NCBI GenBank assembly: GCA_030066475.1
Contig: JASJBO010000246.1
Coordinates: 1 to 11,675, forward strand
Length of the DNA: 11,675 nucleotides
Direction of reading: 5' to 3'
Origin: Myxococcota bacterium
Lineage (GTDB): Bacteria; Myxococcota_A; UBA9160; PR03
A model generated the notes under the pieces. It made no database searches and was not told the DNA's origin. It saw only the letters and a list, made by a program, of their open reading frames with translations. This document shows positions 1-7,607 of this stretch, in pieces. The position numbers and the translations under genes are program-made. Positions within the stretch are counted from its first letter, which is position 1. Each line of letters begins with the position of its first letter.

Positions 1-584
1 GCGAAGTGGTCCGCCGCGGCCTTGGCCGACACGTATGCGGCGAAGTTCGGCGCGCCCGTCTGGACGCCGATGGTCGAGATCTGGATGACGTGTCCGGAGC
101 CGCGCTCCAGCATCGCCGGAACCAGGCCGCACGTCAGGGCCAGTGGTCCCAGGAAGTTGGTCGCGATCAGGCGCTCGAAGTCCTGGGCCTTCGTGTCCAG
201 GAGCGAACGGCGGACGGAGCGGCCGGCGTTGTTGACGAGGATGTCGACCGGCCCGTGCTCCCGCAGGATGGTGGCGGCGAGCTCGGCGGCCTCCGCAGCG
301 TCGGAGAGATCGGCCACGCGCACGTGCGCCTTCCCCCCGAGGCGCTCGACCTCCTGCGCCACGCGCTCCAGCTCGTCCCGGCGGCGGGCCACCAGGACGG
401 CCTCCGCTCCGGCAGCGCCGACCTGCAAGGCGAAGGCACGGCCGATCCCGGAAGAGGCTCCCGTGACGACGATCCGCCGTCCGCGCAGCGCGGTCGCCAG
501 CGCGGCGCGATAGCGCCGCTCCGCTAAGATCCGCCATCCGCGCGGCACGAGGGCATCCAGCGAAGGTCGGGGGAGTCGCGGCAT
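1..584 (-). CDS. SDR-family oxidoreductase, Acr1/fatty acyl-CoA reductase-like (3' end outside window)
   Basis: NAD(P)H-dependent short-chain dehydrogenase/reductase; 194 residues are visible and the C-terminus lies beyond base 1. The Rossmann cofactor motif TGASSGIG is at residues 41-48, NNAG at 118-121, and the catalytic set is N143, S170, Y184 and K188 (YVSAK). The arginines after strand beta-2 (VARRR, 65-69) suggest NADPH. The stretches NNAGRSVRR and QISTIGV resemble the Acr1-type fatty acyl-CoA/aldehyde reductases, so a long-chain acyl or aldehyde substrate is likely but not proven. The ATG at 584 is chosen because an in-frame TAG lies four codons upstream; the ribosome site is weak (AGGGTG). 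About 34 basic, partly amphipathic residues precede the Rossmann fold, which may help membrane association. The gene is divergent from the HpnN-like exporter across 48 bp. The SDR family call is secure; the substrate is not. Confidence 0.9.
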   Translation of the reverse strand, partial: MPRLPRPSLDALVPRGWRILAERRYRAALATALRGRRIVVTGASSGIGRAFALQVGAAGAEAVLVARRRDELERVAQEVERLGGKAHVRVADLSDAAEAAELAATILREHGPVDILVNNAGRSVRRSLLDTKAQDFERLIATNFLGPLALTCGLVPAMLERGSGHVIQISTIGVQTGAPNFAAYVSAKAAADHF

Positions 585-585
585 C

Positions 586-603
586 GGCGCACCCTAACGA
601 AGT
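586..603 (-). repeat. Divergent copy of the ACTTCG intergenic repeat core (copy R0)
   Basis: Read on the minus strand, 18 bases match the minus-strand copy at 3329-3356 at 16 positions (ACTTCGTT, then GG, then TGCGCC). It lies just before the SDR start codon, inside the 48-bp divergent gap. It is short enough that chance or shared base composition remains possible, so this is the weakest copy of the family. Confidence 0.35.
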
Positions 604-632
604 CTCCGCCGGCGGTCCCACCGGAGTCCTGC

Positions 633-3278
633 TTGACCTCGCTCCCCCAAGAGTCCCGGATCGAGGCGACGCTCGGGCGGGCCGTGGAGGCCTGGGTGTC
701 GCGCGCCGGACGGGCTGCCGTGCCCGTGGTCGTCGCGAGCCTGCTGCTGGCGGCTGCCGGCGCCGTCCTCGCCGCGCGCCAGCTCCAGGTGCACTCGGAC
801 ATCCACTCCCTGGTGGACGAGCGCGTCCACTGGATGGCGATGCGCCGGGACTTCGAGCGTTCCTTCCCGATGGTGGACGACCTGCTGCTCCTGGTGGTCG
901 ACGCGCCCACGCCGCACGAGGCGACCCGCACGGCCAACGTCCTGGCGCGTCGCCTCCGCGAGGAGCGCGACGTGGTCCACGCGGCCTTCGTCCCGGGCGG
1001 CGGCCCGTTCTTCGAGCGCAACGCGCTGCTCTATCTGCGGCTCGACGAGCTCTACGACCTGGCCGACCTGCTGGCCACGGCGCAGCCGTTCCTGGCCGAG
1101 GTGGAGCGCGAGCGCAGCCTGCGCTCGGTCTTCCGCCTGCTGGGCACGGCGGTGGAGGCGGTGCGAGACGGCGAGATCCCCGCCGCCGACGCGGCGCCGC
1201 TCTTCGAGCGCCTGGCCGACGGCCTCGGCGCCCTGAACCAGGGTCAGTCGCCCGCCGACGTCTGGCAGGACCTGCTGTCCGGGGAGTGGGGCCAGCAGGA
1301 GACCACCCGCCAGGTGGTGCTGGTCTCGGCGAAGCTCGACCTGGAGGCGTTCCAGCCCGCTGCCGCGGTGGTGGAGCGCGTGCGGCAGGTGGTGCGCGAG
1401 GAGCGGCTCGAGCGATCCGGCGCGCGCGCGCGCCTCACCGGCGACTTCGTCCTGACCTACGAGGAGAACGAGGTGCTGGTGGGACAGGCGGCCGCGGTGG
1501 GGCTCGCCTCGTTCGTGCTGGTCGGCTTGCTGCTCGGGGTGGCCATGCGCTCGGCCTGGCTGATCGCGGCGACGCTGGTGACGCTGGTGGCCGGACTCCT
1601 CGTCAGCCTCGGCTGGGGCGTGCTCGGCGTCGGCCGCCTCAACCCGGTGAGCGTCATCTTCCCCGTGCTCTTCATCGGCCTCTCGGCGGACTTCGGCATC
1701 CACCTGTGCCTGCGCTACCGCGAGCTGCGCGCCACCGGCGAGAGCCACGAGCGCGCGCTGGGACGGACGGGCCGCGACGTGGGCAGCTCGGTGGTGCTGT
1801 GCGCGACCACCACGGCGATCGGCTTCTTCGCGTTCGTTCCGACCGAGTTCACCGGCTTCGGAGAGCTCGGCTGGCTCGCCGGTCCCTCGATGTTCATCGC
1901 CCTGCTCTTCAGCCTGACCCTGCTGCCGGCCCTGCTGAGCCTGGCGCCGCCCCGCGTCCAGGCGGGCTGGAGCCGGCCGCAGCCTCCCTTCCCGGCGTTC
2001 GCCCCCTCGCTGGAGCGGCCCGGCTGGGTCCGCGGCGCGGCCCTGCTGATGGCGCTGGGCTCGCTGGCACTGCTGCCCCGGGCGCACTTCGACCCCAACC
2101 AGCTCCACGTGCGCGACCCCGGCACCGAGAGCGTCCAGGCCTTCGAAGACCTGCTGGCCAGCGCCAAGACCTCGCCCTGGACGCTGAGCGCGCTGGCGGA
2201 GACGGAGCGCGAGGCGGCGGAGCTGGCCGAGGCGTTCCGCGCACTCGAGGTCGTGGAGCACACGGTGACGCCGGCCGACCTGGTGCCCGACGACCAGGAG
2301 GCCAAGCTGGAGGCGATCGCCGACATCGCGAGCTTCCTGCCACCCCCGGCCAACGGCCGCGCGCCGGCGCCGGGCCTCCACGTCCAGCTCGCCTCGATCC
2401 ACGACTTCGAGGCCGAGGCGGCGGCCCTCGTCGCCACCACCGAGGACGTCGACCTGGCGCGGCGGATCCGCCGCCTGGCCGCGGAGGCGGCGGCCCTGCG
2501 CGCGCGGATCGAGCTGGCGAGCGACCCGGCGGCCGAGCTGGCCCGGACCGAGCGGGTGCTGCTCGACCCCGTCGATCGCCGCATCGGGCGGGTCCGCCAG
2601 GCGCTCGCCGCGCAGGCCTTCACGCTCGACGACCTGCCCGAGGAGATGCGCGACCAGATGATCGGCGTGGACGGACGCCTGCGGGTCGAGGTGTTCCCGC
2701 GCGAGGACGTGGGCGACCCGGCCGCCCTGGCGCGCTTCGTGGACACCGCGCGCGAGGTCGAGCCCGACGTCGCCGGCCACGCGATCTACCTGCTGGAGAT
2801 CTCGCGCTCGATGGTCCGCTCGCTGCAGCAGGCCCTCGCCCTCGCGACCGGGATCATCGCGCTGCTGCTGTTCGTGCTGTGGCGGCGCGCCGGCGATACG
2901 GCGGTCGTGATCGGCATCCTGGGACTGGCGCTGGTCGCGACGACCGCCGTCGCCGTGCTGGCGGGGATCCCCTTCAACTTCGCCGACGTCATGGCCCTGC
3001 CGCTGCTGCTGGGGCTCGGAGTCGACTCGAGCATCCACCTGGTCCACCGCTTCCGCACCGAGACCGGTAACGGGCGCCGGATGCTGGGCAGCAGCACCGC
3101 CCGCGCCGTCACCTACAGCGGGCTGACCACGCTGGCGAGCTTCGGGAGCCTCGCCTTCGCCCCGCACCGGGGCATGGCCACGATCGGTCAGCTCCTCACG
3201 CTGGGCGTGGTGCTGATGCTGATCTGCAACCTGGTCGTCTTGCCGGCGCTGCTGCCGCGCGCACGCGGCGACCGCTAG
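633..3278 (+). CDS. HpnN-like MMPL/RND-family lipid exporter
   Basis: An 881-residue inner-membrane transporter of the MMPL/RND superfamily with the arrangement of HpnN, the protein that moves hopanoids to the outer membrane. TM1 is near residues 29-48. A periplasmic domain (50-280) carries HpnN-like stretches: SFPMVDDLLLLVVD, FFERNALLYL and AQPFL. A five-helix sterol-sensing-like bundle spans about 281-437 and has D353 in SADFGIH. TM7 is near 467-482, followed by a second periplasmic domain (485-730) with a helical, charge-rich stretch at 600-660. The second bundle is 733-875, with D798 in GLGVDSSIH. Both halves keep the aspartate expected for proton coupling. The start is TTG at 633, with CCGGAG about seven bases upstream. 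Length matches the HpnN family. No hopanoid synthesis gene lies in the window, so another lipid substrate (a general MMPL role) is possible. Confidence 0.85.
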   Translation: MTSLPQESRIEATLGRAVEAWVSRAGRAAVPVVVASLLLAAAGAVLAARQLQVHSDIHSLVDERVHWMAMRRDFERSFPMVDDLLLLVVDAPTPHEATRTANVLARRLREERDVVHAAFVPGGGPFFERNALLYLRLDELYDLADLLATAQPFLAEVERERSLRSVFRLLGTAVEAVRDGEIPAADAAPLFERLADGLGALNQGQSPADVWQDLLSGEWGQQETTRQVVLVSAKLDLEAFQPAAAVVERVRQVVREERLERSGARARLTGDFVLTYEENEVLVGQAAAVGLASFVLVGLLLGVAMRSAWLIAATLVTLVAGLLVSLGWGVLGVGRLNPVSVIFPVLFIGLSADFGIHLCLRYRELRATGESHERALGRTGRDVGSSVVLCATTTAIGFFAFVPTEFTGFGELGWLAGPSMFIALLFSLTLLPALLSLAPPRVQAGWSRPQPPFPAFAPSLERPGWVRGAALLMALGSLALLPRAHFDPNQLHVRDPGTESVQAFEDLLASAKTSPWTLSALAETEREAAELAEAFRALEVVEHTVTPADLVPDDQEAKLEAIADIASFLPPPANGRAPAPGLHVQLASIHDFEAEAAALVATTEDVDLARRIRRLAAEAAALRARIELASDPAAELARTERVLLDPVDRRIGRVRQALAAQAFTLDDLPEEMRDQMIGVDGRLRVEVFPREDVGDPAALARFVDTAREVEPDVAGHAIYLLEISRSMVRSLQQALALATGIIALLLFVLWRRAGDTAVVIGILGLALVATTAVAVLAGIPFNFADVMALPLLLGLGVDSSIHLVHRFRTETGNGRRMLGSSTARAVTYSGLTTLASFGSLAFAPHRGMATIGQLLTLGVVLMLICNLVVLPALLPRARGDR

Positions 3279-3312
3279 GGCTGGGCCTCTGCGCGGCCGA
3301 AGCGCCTCGCAA

Positions 3313-3327
3313 GCGCCCAGAGGGCGC
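3313..3327. terminator. GC-rich hairpin between convergent genes
   Basis: GCGCCC, the loop AGA and GGGCGC form a perfect six-base-pair stem between the convergent ends of the transporter (3278) and the lipoprotein gene (3385). There is no T tract on either strand, so intrinsic termination is uncertain. It directly follows the repeat copy at 3329-3356 when read on the minus strand and may be part of that element. Confidence 0.4.
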
Positions 3328-3328
3328 G

Positions 3329-3356
3329 CGCAGTGAGGCGCAGCCGAACGAAGTCC
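3329..3356 (-). repeat. Intergenic ACTTCG repeat (copy R1)
   Basis: On the minus strand these 28 bases match the copy at 10616-10643 at 23 positions, including GGACTTCG and CTGC blocks. It begins 28 bases past the lipoprotein stop, reads in that gene's direction, and is followed by a hairpin (3313-3327) and then TTGCGAGG. Confidence 0.6.
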
Positions 3357-3384
3357 ACCAGGCTTGCGCCGGCCCGGCGGCGTC

Positions 3385-4134
3385 CTACCAGGGGAGCAGC
3401 GTCCAGGTCCGCGAGTCCTTGATCTTCGCGTCCGGGGGCAGGTTGCCGACCTTCACCCACTGCTCGGCCCACTCCTCGACGATCTTGTGGGCGTGCCCGT
3501 ACCAGGTGGCGCGCCGCAGGTTGATCGGGCCGAACTTGCCGTGCTCGCGGTCCGTCCACTCCACCATGATCTCCCGGTCGCGCGCGCGCACCCAGCGCCC
3601 CTCCATCGCGACCTTGCCCTTCGCGGTCTCCTTGGCGGCGATCCCCGCCCCGAGCGGCGCCGCCACGACGGTGGCCGCCAGCCCAAGGGCGCCGAGCTCG
3701 GCCTTGTTGGGGACCAGCTCGGTGATCGCGAGCTCCAGCACGATGCTGTCGTCCTGCGGCTCGAGGATCACGTGGAAGCGGTGGTTCTTGTCCTTGAGGA
3801 AGGCCTTCCGGAACGTCTCCTGGGTGAAGTCGGCGAAGTTGGCGAGGTCTTCCTCGAGGCGATGGCCCTTCAGCGTGGCCTCGTTCCACCAGGTCGCCGC
3901 CTTCACGTACTCGGTGTTCACGGGCGCCACCACGAGCGTGCGATACTCGGGGTCGTTCCAGCCCTCGGCGAACCAGATCCGGTGGAAGGGGTACTGGTCG
4001 CGCTCCTCGTTGTACTCGACGTCCCGGACGAAATCGGTGGGCTCCTCGGAGGGACCGGACTTGCAGCCGAGGGCGGCCGCCCCGAGCAGCAGGGCGGCGC
4101 CCACTGCGATCAAGCTGACTTGGCGGCTGTGCAT
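3385..4134 (-). CDS. DUF3313-like lipoprotein, last gene of the FUSC efflux operon
   Basis: A 249-residue envelope protein with a lipoprotein signal: a basic start (MHSRQ), a hydrophobic core (residues 6-22) and a lipobox ending in LGC, with Cys24 as the acylated residue. The mature part has an Asp/Glu-rich, aromatic N-terminus, then YRTLVVAPVNTEYV (about 65-78), LELAITELVPN (about 132-142), an Ala/Gly-rich glycine-zipper-like segment (about 147-165) and a C-terminal WAEQWVKV helix. This order resembles DUF3313 lipoproteins, whose function is unknown. The ATG at 4134 is preferred because GAGGAAG lies about ten bases upstream and the signal peptide begins there; the frame stays open further upstream but without sensible sequence. 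It starts 71 bp after the HlyD-type gene, so it probably belongs to the pump operon and may assist the pump at the outer membrane. That role is inference. Confidence 0.8.
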   Translation of the reverse strand: MHSRQVSLIAVGAALLLGAAALGCKSGPSEEPTDFVRDVEYNEERDQYPFHRIWFAEGWNDPEYRTLVVAPVNTEYVKAATWWNEATLKGHRLEEDLANFADFTQETFRKAFLKDKNHRFHVILEPQDDSIVLELAITELVPNKAELGALGLAATVVAAPLGAGIAAKETAKGKVAMEGRWVRARDREIMVEWTDREHGKFGPINLRRATWYGHAHKIVEEWAEQWVKVGNLPPDAKIKDSRTWTLLPW

Positions 4135-4205
4135 GGTGGTGACTTCCTCGGCCTCGCGGTTTTCGGGCGTGGGCGGGGAACATAGCGCGAGATCGGCGCC
4201 GGCTC

Positions 4206-5120
4206 TCACTGGAGCGGCCGGGGCAGCGCCGGAACCGCGCCATCGGCCTCGGCGCCGGCGGTTCCCGTCAGCACGACGACCGAGGCGGTCGTTCCGACGC
4301 GCAGCTTCACCGCCTCGGGGACGTCGACCAGGTGGATCCGCACGGGCACGCGCTGGGCCAGCCGGATCCACTCGAAGGTCGCCGAGATCTCGGGCAGCAG
4401 GTTGTAGCCCGTGCTGCCGTCGGCCTGGGCGATGCCCCAGCCGAGGCTCTCGACCCGCCCTTCGAGGGGCCGGTCCGGGTAGCTCATCAGGGTCACCACC
4501 GCGCGGTCGCCGGGCTGCATGTCGGCGATGACCGTCTCGCGGAAGAACCCGTGCACCCAGAAGCTGTTCACGTCCACCAGGGCGAGGAAGGGCTCGTTCG
4601 CCACGGCCTGGCTGCCGAGCCGCAGGGTCAGGTTCGTGACGTAGCCGTCCACCGGCGCGCGGAACTTCGTGAACTCGAGGTCGAGCTGCGCGGACTCCAG
4701 GGCGGCCTGCGCCGCGGCGACCTGCGCCTCGGCGGCGCGGCGCTCGTCGACCTTCAGCTCGAGCTCGATCTGCGAGACCGCGCCCGACCGATTCGCTGCC
4801 GCCTCTCGATAGCGCCGCTCGTCGCTCCGGGCATTCGACAGCTTCACCTGCGCCGTCGCGAGATCGGCCTGGGCCTGCGCCACGGCGGCCTCGAACGTGC
4901 GCGGGTCGATCTCGAACAGCAGGTCGCCGCGGCGCACGAGCTGGTTGTCCTCGATCGGGAGCTGCACCAGCGGCCCCGACACCCGCGGCGTGATCTGGAT
5001 GACCTGGGCCATCACCTGGCCGTCGCGGGTCCAGGGGTGGACGACGTACTCCCAGTACTTCGCCAGGACGACGGCGGCCGCCGCCAGCACGATCGAGCCG
5101 CTGATCAGCCAGCGTCGCAC
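4206..5120 (-). CDS. AaeA/EmrA-like HlyD-family membrane fusion protein
   Basis: A 304-residue periplasmic adaptor of a FUSC-type efflux pump. One N-terminal membrane anchor (about 5-22) is followed by HPWTRDGQV (28-36), the PWTRD signature typical of AaeA-like adaptors. The lipoyl-like domain is split around an alpha-hairpin: first half about 37-72 (ITPRVSG, LFEID), coiled coil about 73-148 rich in Ala, Glu and Arg, second half about 149-185 (RAPVDGYVTNL). The beta-barrel follows (about 186-285) and contains EWIRLAQRVPVRI and GTTASVVVLTG, both close to the same stretches in E. coli AaeA. Length is usual for the family. The start is GTG at 5120, with GGGA about ten bases upstream and 13 bp after the DUF1656 stop. 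It should link the FUSC inner-membrane protein to an outer-membrane channel; AaeA itself handles aromatic carboxylic acids, but the substrate here is unknown. Confidence 0.9.
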   Translation of the reverse strand: MRRWLISGSIVLAAAAVVLAKYWEYVVHPWTRDGQVMAQVIQITPRVSGPLVQLPIEDNQLVRRGDLLFEIDPRTFEAAVAQAQADLATAQVKLSNARSDERRYREAAANRSGAVSQIELELKVDERRAAEAQVAAAQAALESAQLDLEFTKFRAPVDGYVTNLTLRLGSQAVANEPFLALVDVNSFWVHGFFRETVIADMQPGDRAVVTLMSYPDRPLEGRVESLGWGIAQADGSTGYNLLPEISATFEWIRLAQRVPVRIHLVDVPEAVKLRVGTTASVVVLTGTAGAEADGAVPALPRPLQ

Positions 5121-5133
5121 GGGGCGGTCCCGA

Positions 5134-5346
5134 TCAGAACGGAAGCCACAGGACTCCGATCAGGCTGGTGTAGAGGACCGAGAGGGACACGAAGACGAGC
5201 GGCGGAGCCACGAAGAAGCGCGAGAGCCGGTAGCGATTGAGCCCCAGGGCCGTGAGCCCCGCGGCCGCCACGCCGGGGACGGCGGCCAGCAGCATGGGCG
5301 GGAAGTAGACGCCGGCGATCGAGATCTCGTGGGGAACGCCGAGCAC
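5134..5346 (-). CDS. DUF1656 (AaeX-like) small membrane protein
   Basis: A 70-residue protein with two membrane helices (about 12-35 and 43-66). The N-terminal PHEISIAGVYFPP is the hallmark of DUF1656, the family of AaeX, found almost always beside FUSC and HlyD-type pump genes. Its exact role is unknown; it is presumed to be a small pump subunit. The GTG at 5346 is preferred over more upstream starts because it gives the usual family length, begins one base after the FUSC stop (TGA-C-GTG) and has GGGAGG about 12 bases upstream inside the FUSC gene. This near-overlap implies translational coupling with the FUSC gene. Confidence 0.9.
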   Translation of the reverse strand: MLGVPHEISIAGVYFPPMLLAAVPGVAAAGLTALGLNRYRLSRFFVAPPLVFVSLSVLYTSLIGVLWLPF

Positions 5347-5347
5347 G

Positions 5348-7507
5348 TCAGAAGCGCGCCTCCCGCCAGGGCTCCCAGTCCACGGAGCCGGCAGCGGCAG
5401 CGTAGCCAATCGCGGCTTCCGACAGGCCGCGGAAGCCGCCCAGATAGCGGTAGAGCTTCTCGTAGTCCACGACCGGGCCGCCCTCGCCCGCTCCCGCCCG
5501 GACCCGGTCGAGCTGGTCTTCCATGCGGGCCAGCCGCGCGTGCAGGCGCGCGCTCAGGTCCGCGCCCGGGTCGAGTGCGGCCGCCGGATTCTCGGTCCAG
5601 AGACGGAACTGCTGCTGGGCCAGCAGGCGCCACTCGCGCAGCTCGCCGACGACCTCCTCGAGACGCGGATCGGACCGCACCCGGCGCCGGGCCTCGCCCA
5701 GCTCCTCGATCCGGAGCGTCAGGTCCAGCAGGTTGGTCACGAGGAGCCGGGCCTGCGCGCGCGTGGTGCCGGGAAGCAGGCGGTAGTCGATCCGATCGAC
5801 CAGCGCGACCAGCTTGTCGGGCAGTGCCAGCAGGTCGGTCCGGTAGGCGGCGCGGCGCAGGCGCGCGAGCGGACCGCGGCTGCGCTCGGTCTCCGGAGCC
5901 AGCTCCGACATCAGGAATCCGGCCTGCCGGAAGAAACGAGCGAGCAGGCGCAGGAACACCTTCTCCGGACGCGGCGAGCTCGGGAAGTAGCCGACCGCCG
6001 CCGCCAGCGCGAGCGTGAGCAGGGACGACGCCGAGGTGTTCGCGTAGCTCGCGAAGCGGTAGCTCTGCGCGTTCTCGATCGAGGTGAGGATCAGGAAGAG
6101 CGCCAGGAAGCTCGCGCGAGCGCCACGGTGGCGTGGCTCCCAGAGCAGGTAGAAGCTCGCCGCCGTGACCGTGAAGAGCAGGAGCCCGAGCTCGGCATAG
6201 CCCGTCAGGTGCGGCATCACGAGAACGTAGGCGACGCCCCCGACGACGATCGCGGCGAGGAAGGCCGGGACCAGCGACGGGACGGTCTGGCGCGAGAGGA
6301 CCGCGACCATCGCCCACAGCGTGCTGTTGTACCAGAAGCTTGCGTGGCCCGGTGGATCCACCCAGATCCAGACCCCGTAGCCGACCCACAGGGTCGCCAC
6401 GACCGTGACGGCCGCGCGGACGCGCTCCGGATCGAGGCGAAGCCCCGATGCGCGCGCCGTCTCGGGGCGCCGCAGCGCGACGCGGCCCGCCCCCCGGAGG
6501 TCGCCGACGCACTCGAGGAGTGCCCGGCTGACGCGGTCGAGCGTGCGCAGCTGCGAGAGGAAGAGCTCGATGGCGGCCCGATCGAAGTGGCTCAGCGCGC
6601 GCAGCGCGTCCGGGCGCGCCGCGAGGTCGAGCGCCTCGAGCCCCGTGTCCGCCGCGTCGCCGGCCAGCGCGCGCTCGGTCCGCTCGAGGCGTCGCTCCAG
6701 CTCCGAGAGCCAGGCGTCGAGACCGGGCAGCAGGCGCGCCGGAGCGAGAGCCCGGATCTCGGGCAGCGTCGTGCGCCAGCGGCCCAGGCTCTCCGCCAGC
6801 TCCCGCGTGCCCAGCACGAAGCGCCGCCACGCGAAGCGCAGCTCCCAGACGGCGTAGGTGTCCATCTCGGCAGCGGCGAGCGCCTTCCCGACCCCGGCCA
6901 GCGCCTCGACCTCCCGCAGCCGCAGGCTGCGCGAGTCCGCCACCGACCCCTCCCCGGCCAGCAGCCCCCGGTAGGCCCGGAGCAGCCGAAGCTGGGTGTC
7001 GAGGAGCCCGCGGGCGGCCGTCTCGAGCGCCGCGCGGCTGTTCGTCGGCCACAGGAAGACGGAGACCAGGGAGTAGACGCCGATCCCCAGAGCGGTCTCC
7101 TCGAGCCGCGCCACCGCGAAGCGGAACATGTTCAGCGAGTCGGCGCCCGCGTGCACCATGATCGTGACGCAGACGAAGGCCGCGACGTACCAGGCGTAGG
7201 GCCGCTTGTCGCCCGCCATCATGTACGTGCAGAAGCCGAGGTAGACGGTGAGCGCCAGGAGCATCCCCCAGCGCGCCTGGGGGAACAGGGCCATGAAGGT
7301 CAGCGAGGCGACGAACGCGGCCGCAGTGCCGGCCATGCGCAGCGCGGCCTTGTTGAGCGACTGCCCCTCGCTGTCGAGGCTGATCATGACCACCGCGAAG
7401 CCGGCCCACTGGGGCTGGAGGAAGTCCATGTAGAGGGCGATGGCCATCGTCACCGCCAGGGCGAGGCCGGTCTTGATCGATTCGCGGGCGCGCAGGGAGA
7501 GCTTCAT
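5348..7507 (-). CDS. FUSC-family (AaeB-like) efflux inner-membrane protein
   Basis: A 719-residue protein with the two-block layout of the FUSC/aromatic acid exporter family: an N-terminal membrane block of about five or six helices (11-154), a cytosolic helical region (155-360), a second block of about six helices (361-509) and a long C-terminal cytosolic helical region (510-719). Family-like sequence includes QPQWAGFAVVMI near residue 31 and YAWYVAAFV near 104. The family exports aromatic carboxylic acids, fusaric acid and similar compounds by proton-driven transport; the substrate here cannot be read from sequence. It is the first gene of the operon with DUF1656, HlyD-type and lipoprotein genes. 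The ATG at 7507 fits the first helix best, but ATG at 7528 is also in frame and neither has a clear ribosome site. No LysR-type regulator like AaeR is adjacent. Confidence 0.88.
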   Translation of the reverse strand: MKLSLRARESIKTGLALAVTMAIALYMDFLQPQWAGFAVVMISLDSEGQSLNKAALRMAGTAAAFVASLTFMALFPQARWGMLLALTVYLGFCTYMMAGDKRPYAWYVAAFVCVTIMVHAGADSLNMFRFAVARLEETALGIGVYSLVSVFLWPTNSRAALETAARGLLDTQLRLLRAYRGLLAGEGSVADSRSLRLREVEALAGVGKALAAAEMDTYAVWELRFAWRRFVLGTRELAESLGRWRTTLPEIRALAPARLLPGLDAWLSELERRLERTERALAGDAADTGLEALDLAARPDALRALSHFDRAAIELFLSQLRTLDRVSRALLECVGDLRGAGRVALRRPETARASGLRLDPERVRAAVTVVATLWVGYGVWIWVDPPGHASFWYNSTLWAMVAVLSRQTVPSLVPAFLAAIVVGGVAYVLVMPHLTGYAELGLLLFTVTAASFYLLWEPRHRGARASFLALFLILTSIENAQSYRFASYANTSASSLLTLALAAAVGYFPSSPRPEKVFLRLLARFFRQAGFLMSELAPETERSRGPLARLRRAAYRTDLLALPDKLVALVDRIDYRLLPGTTRAQARLLVTNLLDLTLRIEELGEARRRVRSDPRLEEVVGELREWRLLAQQQFRLWTENPAAALDPGADLSARLHARLARMEDQLDRVRAGAGEGGPVVDYEKLYRYLGGFRGLSEAAIGYAAAAGSVDWEPWREARF

Positions 7508-7531
7508 GGCGGGGCCGGCGCCGAGCATAGC

Positions 7532-7543
7532 GGCGGGCCCGCC
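7532..7543. promoter_or_regulatory. Palindrome in the divergent FUSC/phosphatase promoter gap
   Basis: GGCGGGCCCGCC is a perfect 12-bp palindrome in the 100-bp gap between the divergent FUSC and SpoIIE-phosphatase genes. It is flanked by a repeated CCGGCGCC (about 7515-7522 and 7542-7549). It could be an operator shared by both promoters, but such palindromes also arise by chance in very GC-rich DNA. I see no convincing -35/-10 pair in this gap. Confidence 0.3.
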
Positions 7544-7607
7544 GGCGCCCGTCCGCGGCCATCTTGGCTCCAGTCGGCCCGGCGAGCCCCCGAATAAGGG
7601 AGCGGGG

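Noticed and set aside
594..3167. 857-aa open frame antisense to the HpnN-like gene
   Set aside because: It is rich in Arg, Gln, His and Gly with no domain pattern. It mirrors the GC3 bias of the real gene, whose motifs and membrane helices are clear.
3275..3384. C-terminal coding extension resembling DFVRLRLTARALW after the lipoprotein
   Set aside because: It lies in another frame beyond the TAG at 3385-3387. Its peptide-like look comes from the repeat core, which gives FVRLRL or FARLRL-like translations wherever it occurs.
4139..4160. GACTTCCTCGGCCTCGCGG upstream of the lipoprotein gene as another repeat copy
   Set aside because: It resembles the repeat core only with gaps and lacks the ACTTCGYTCG block, so chance similarity in GC-rich DNA is the simpler reading.
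5540..7597. 685-aa plus-strand open frame antisense to the FUSC gene
   Set aside because: No recognisable domain and a Gln/Arg/Glu-rich composition. The opposite strand encodes a clear FUSC protein with membrane blocks.
7564..7597. Sigma-70-type promoter (TTGGCT and GAATAA) for the phosphatase gene
   Set aside because: The spacing of about 22 bp is too long and the -10 box would overlap the ribosome site.
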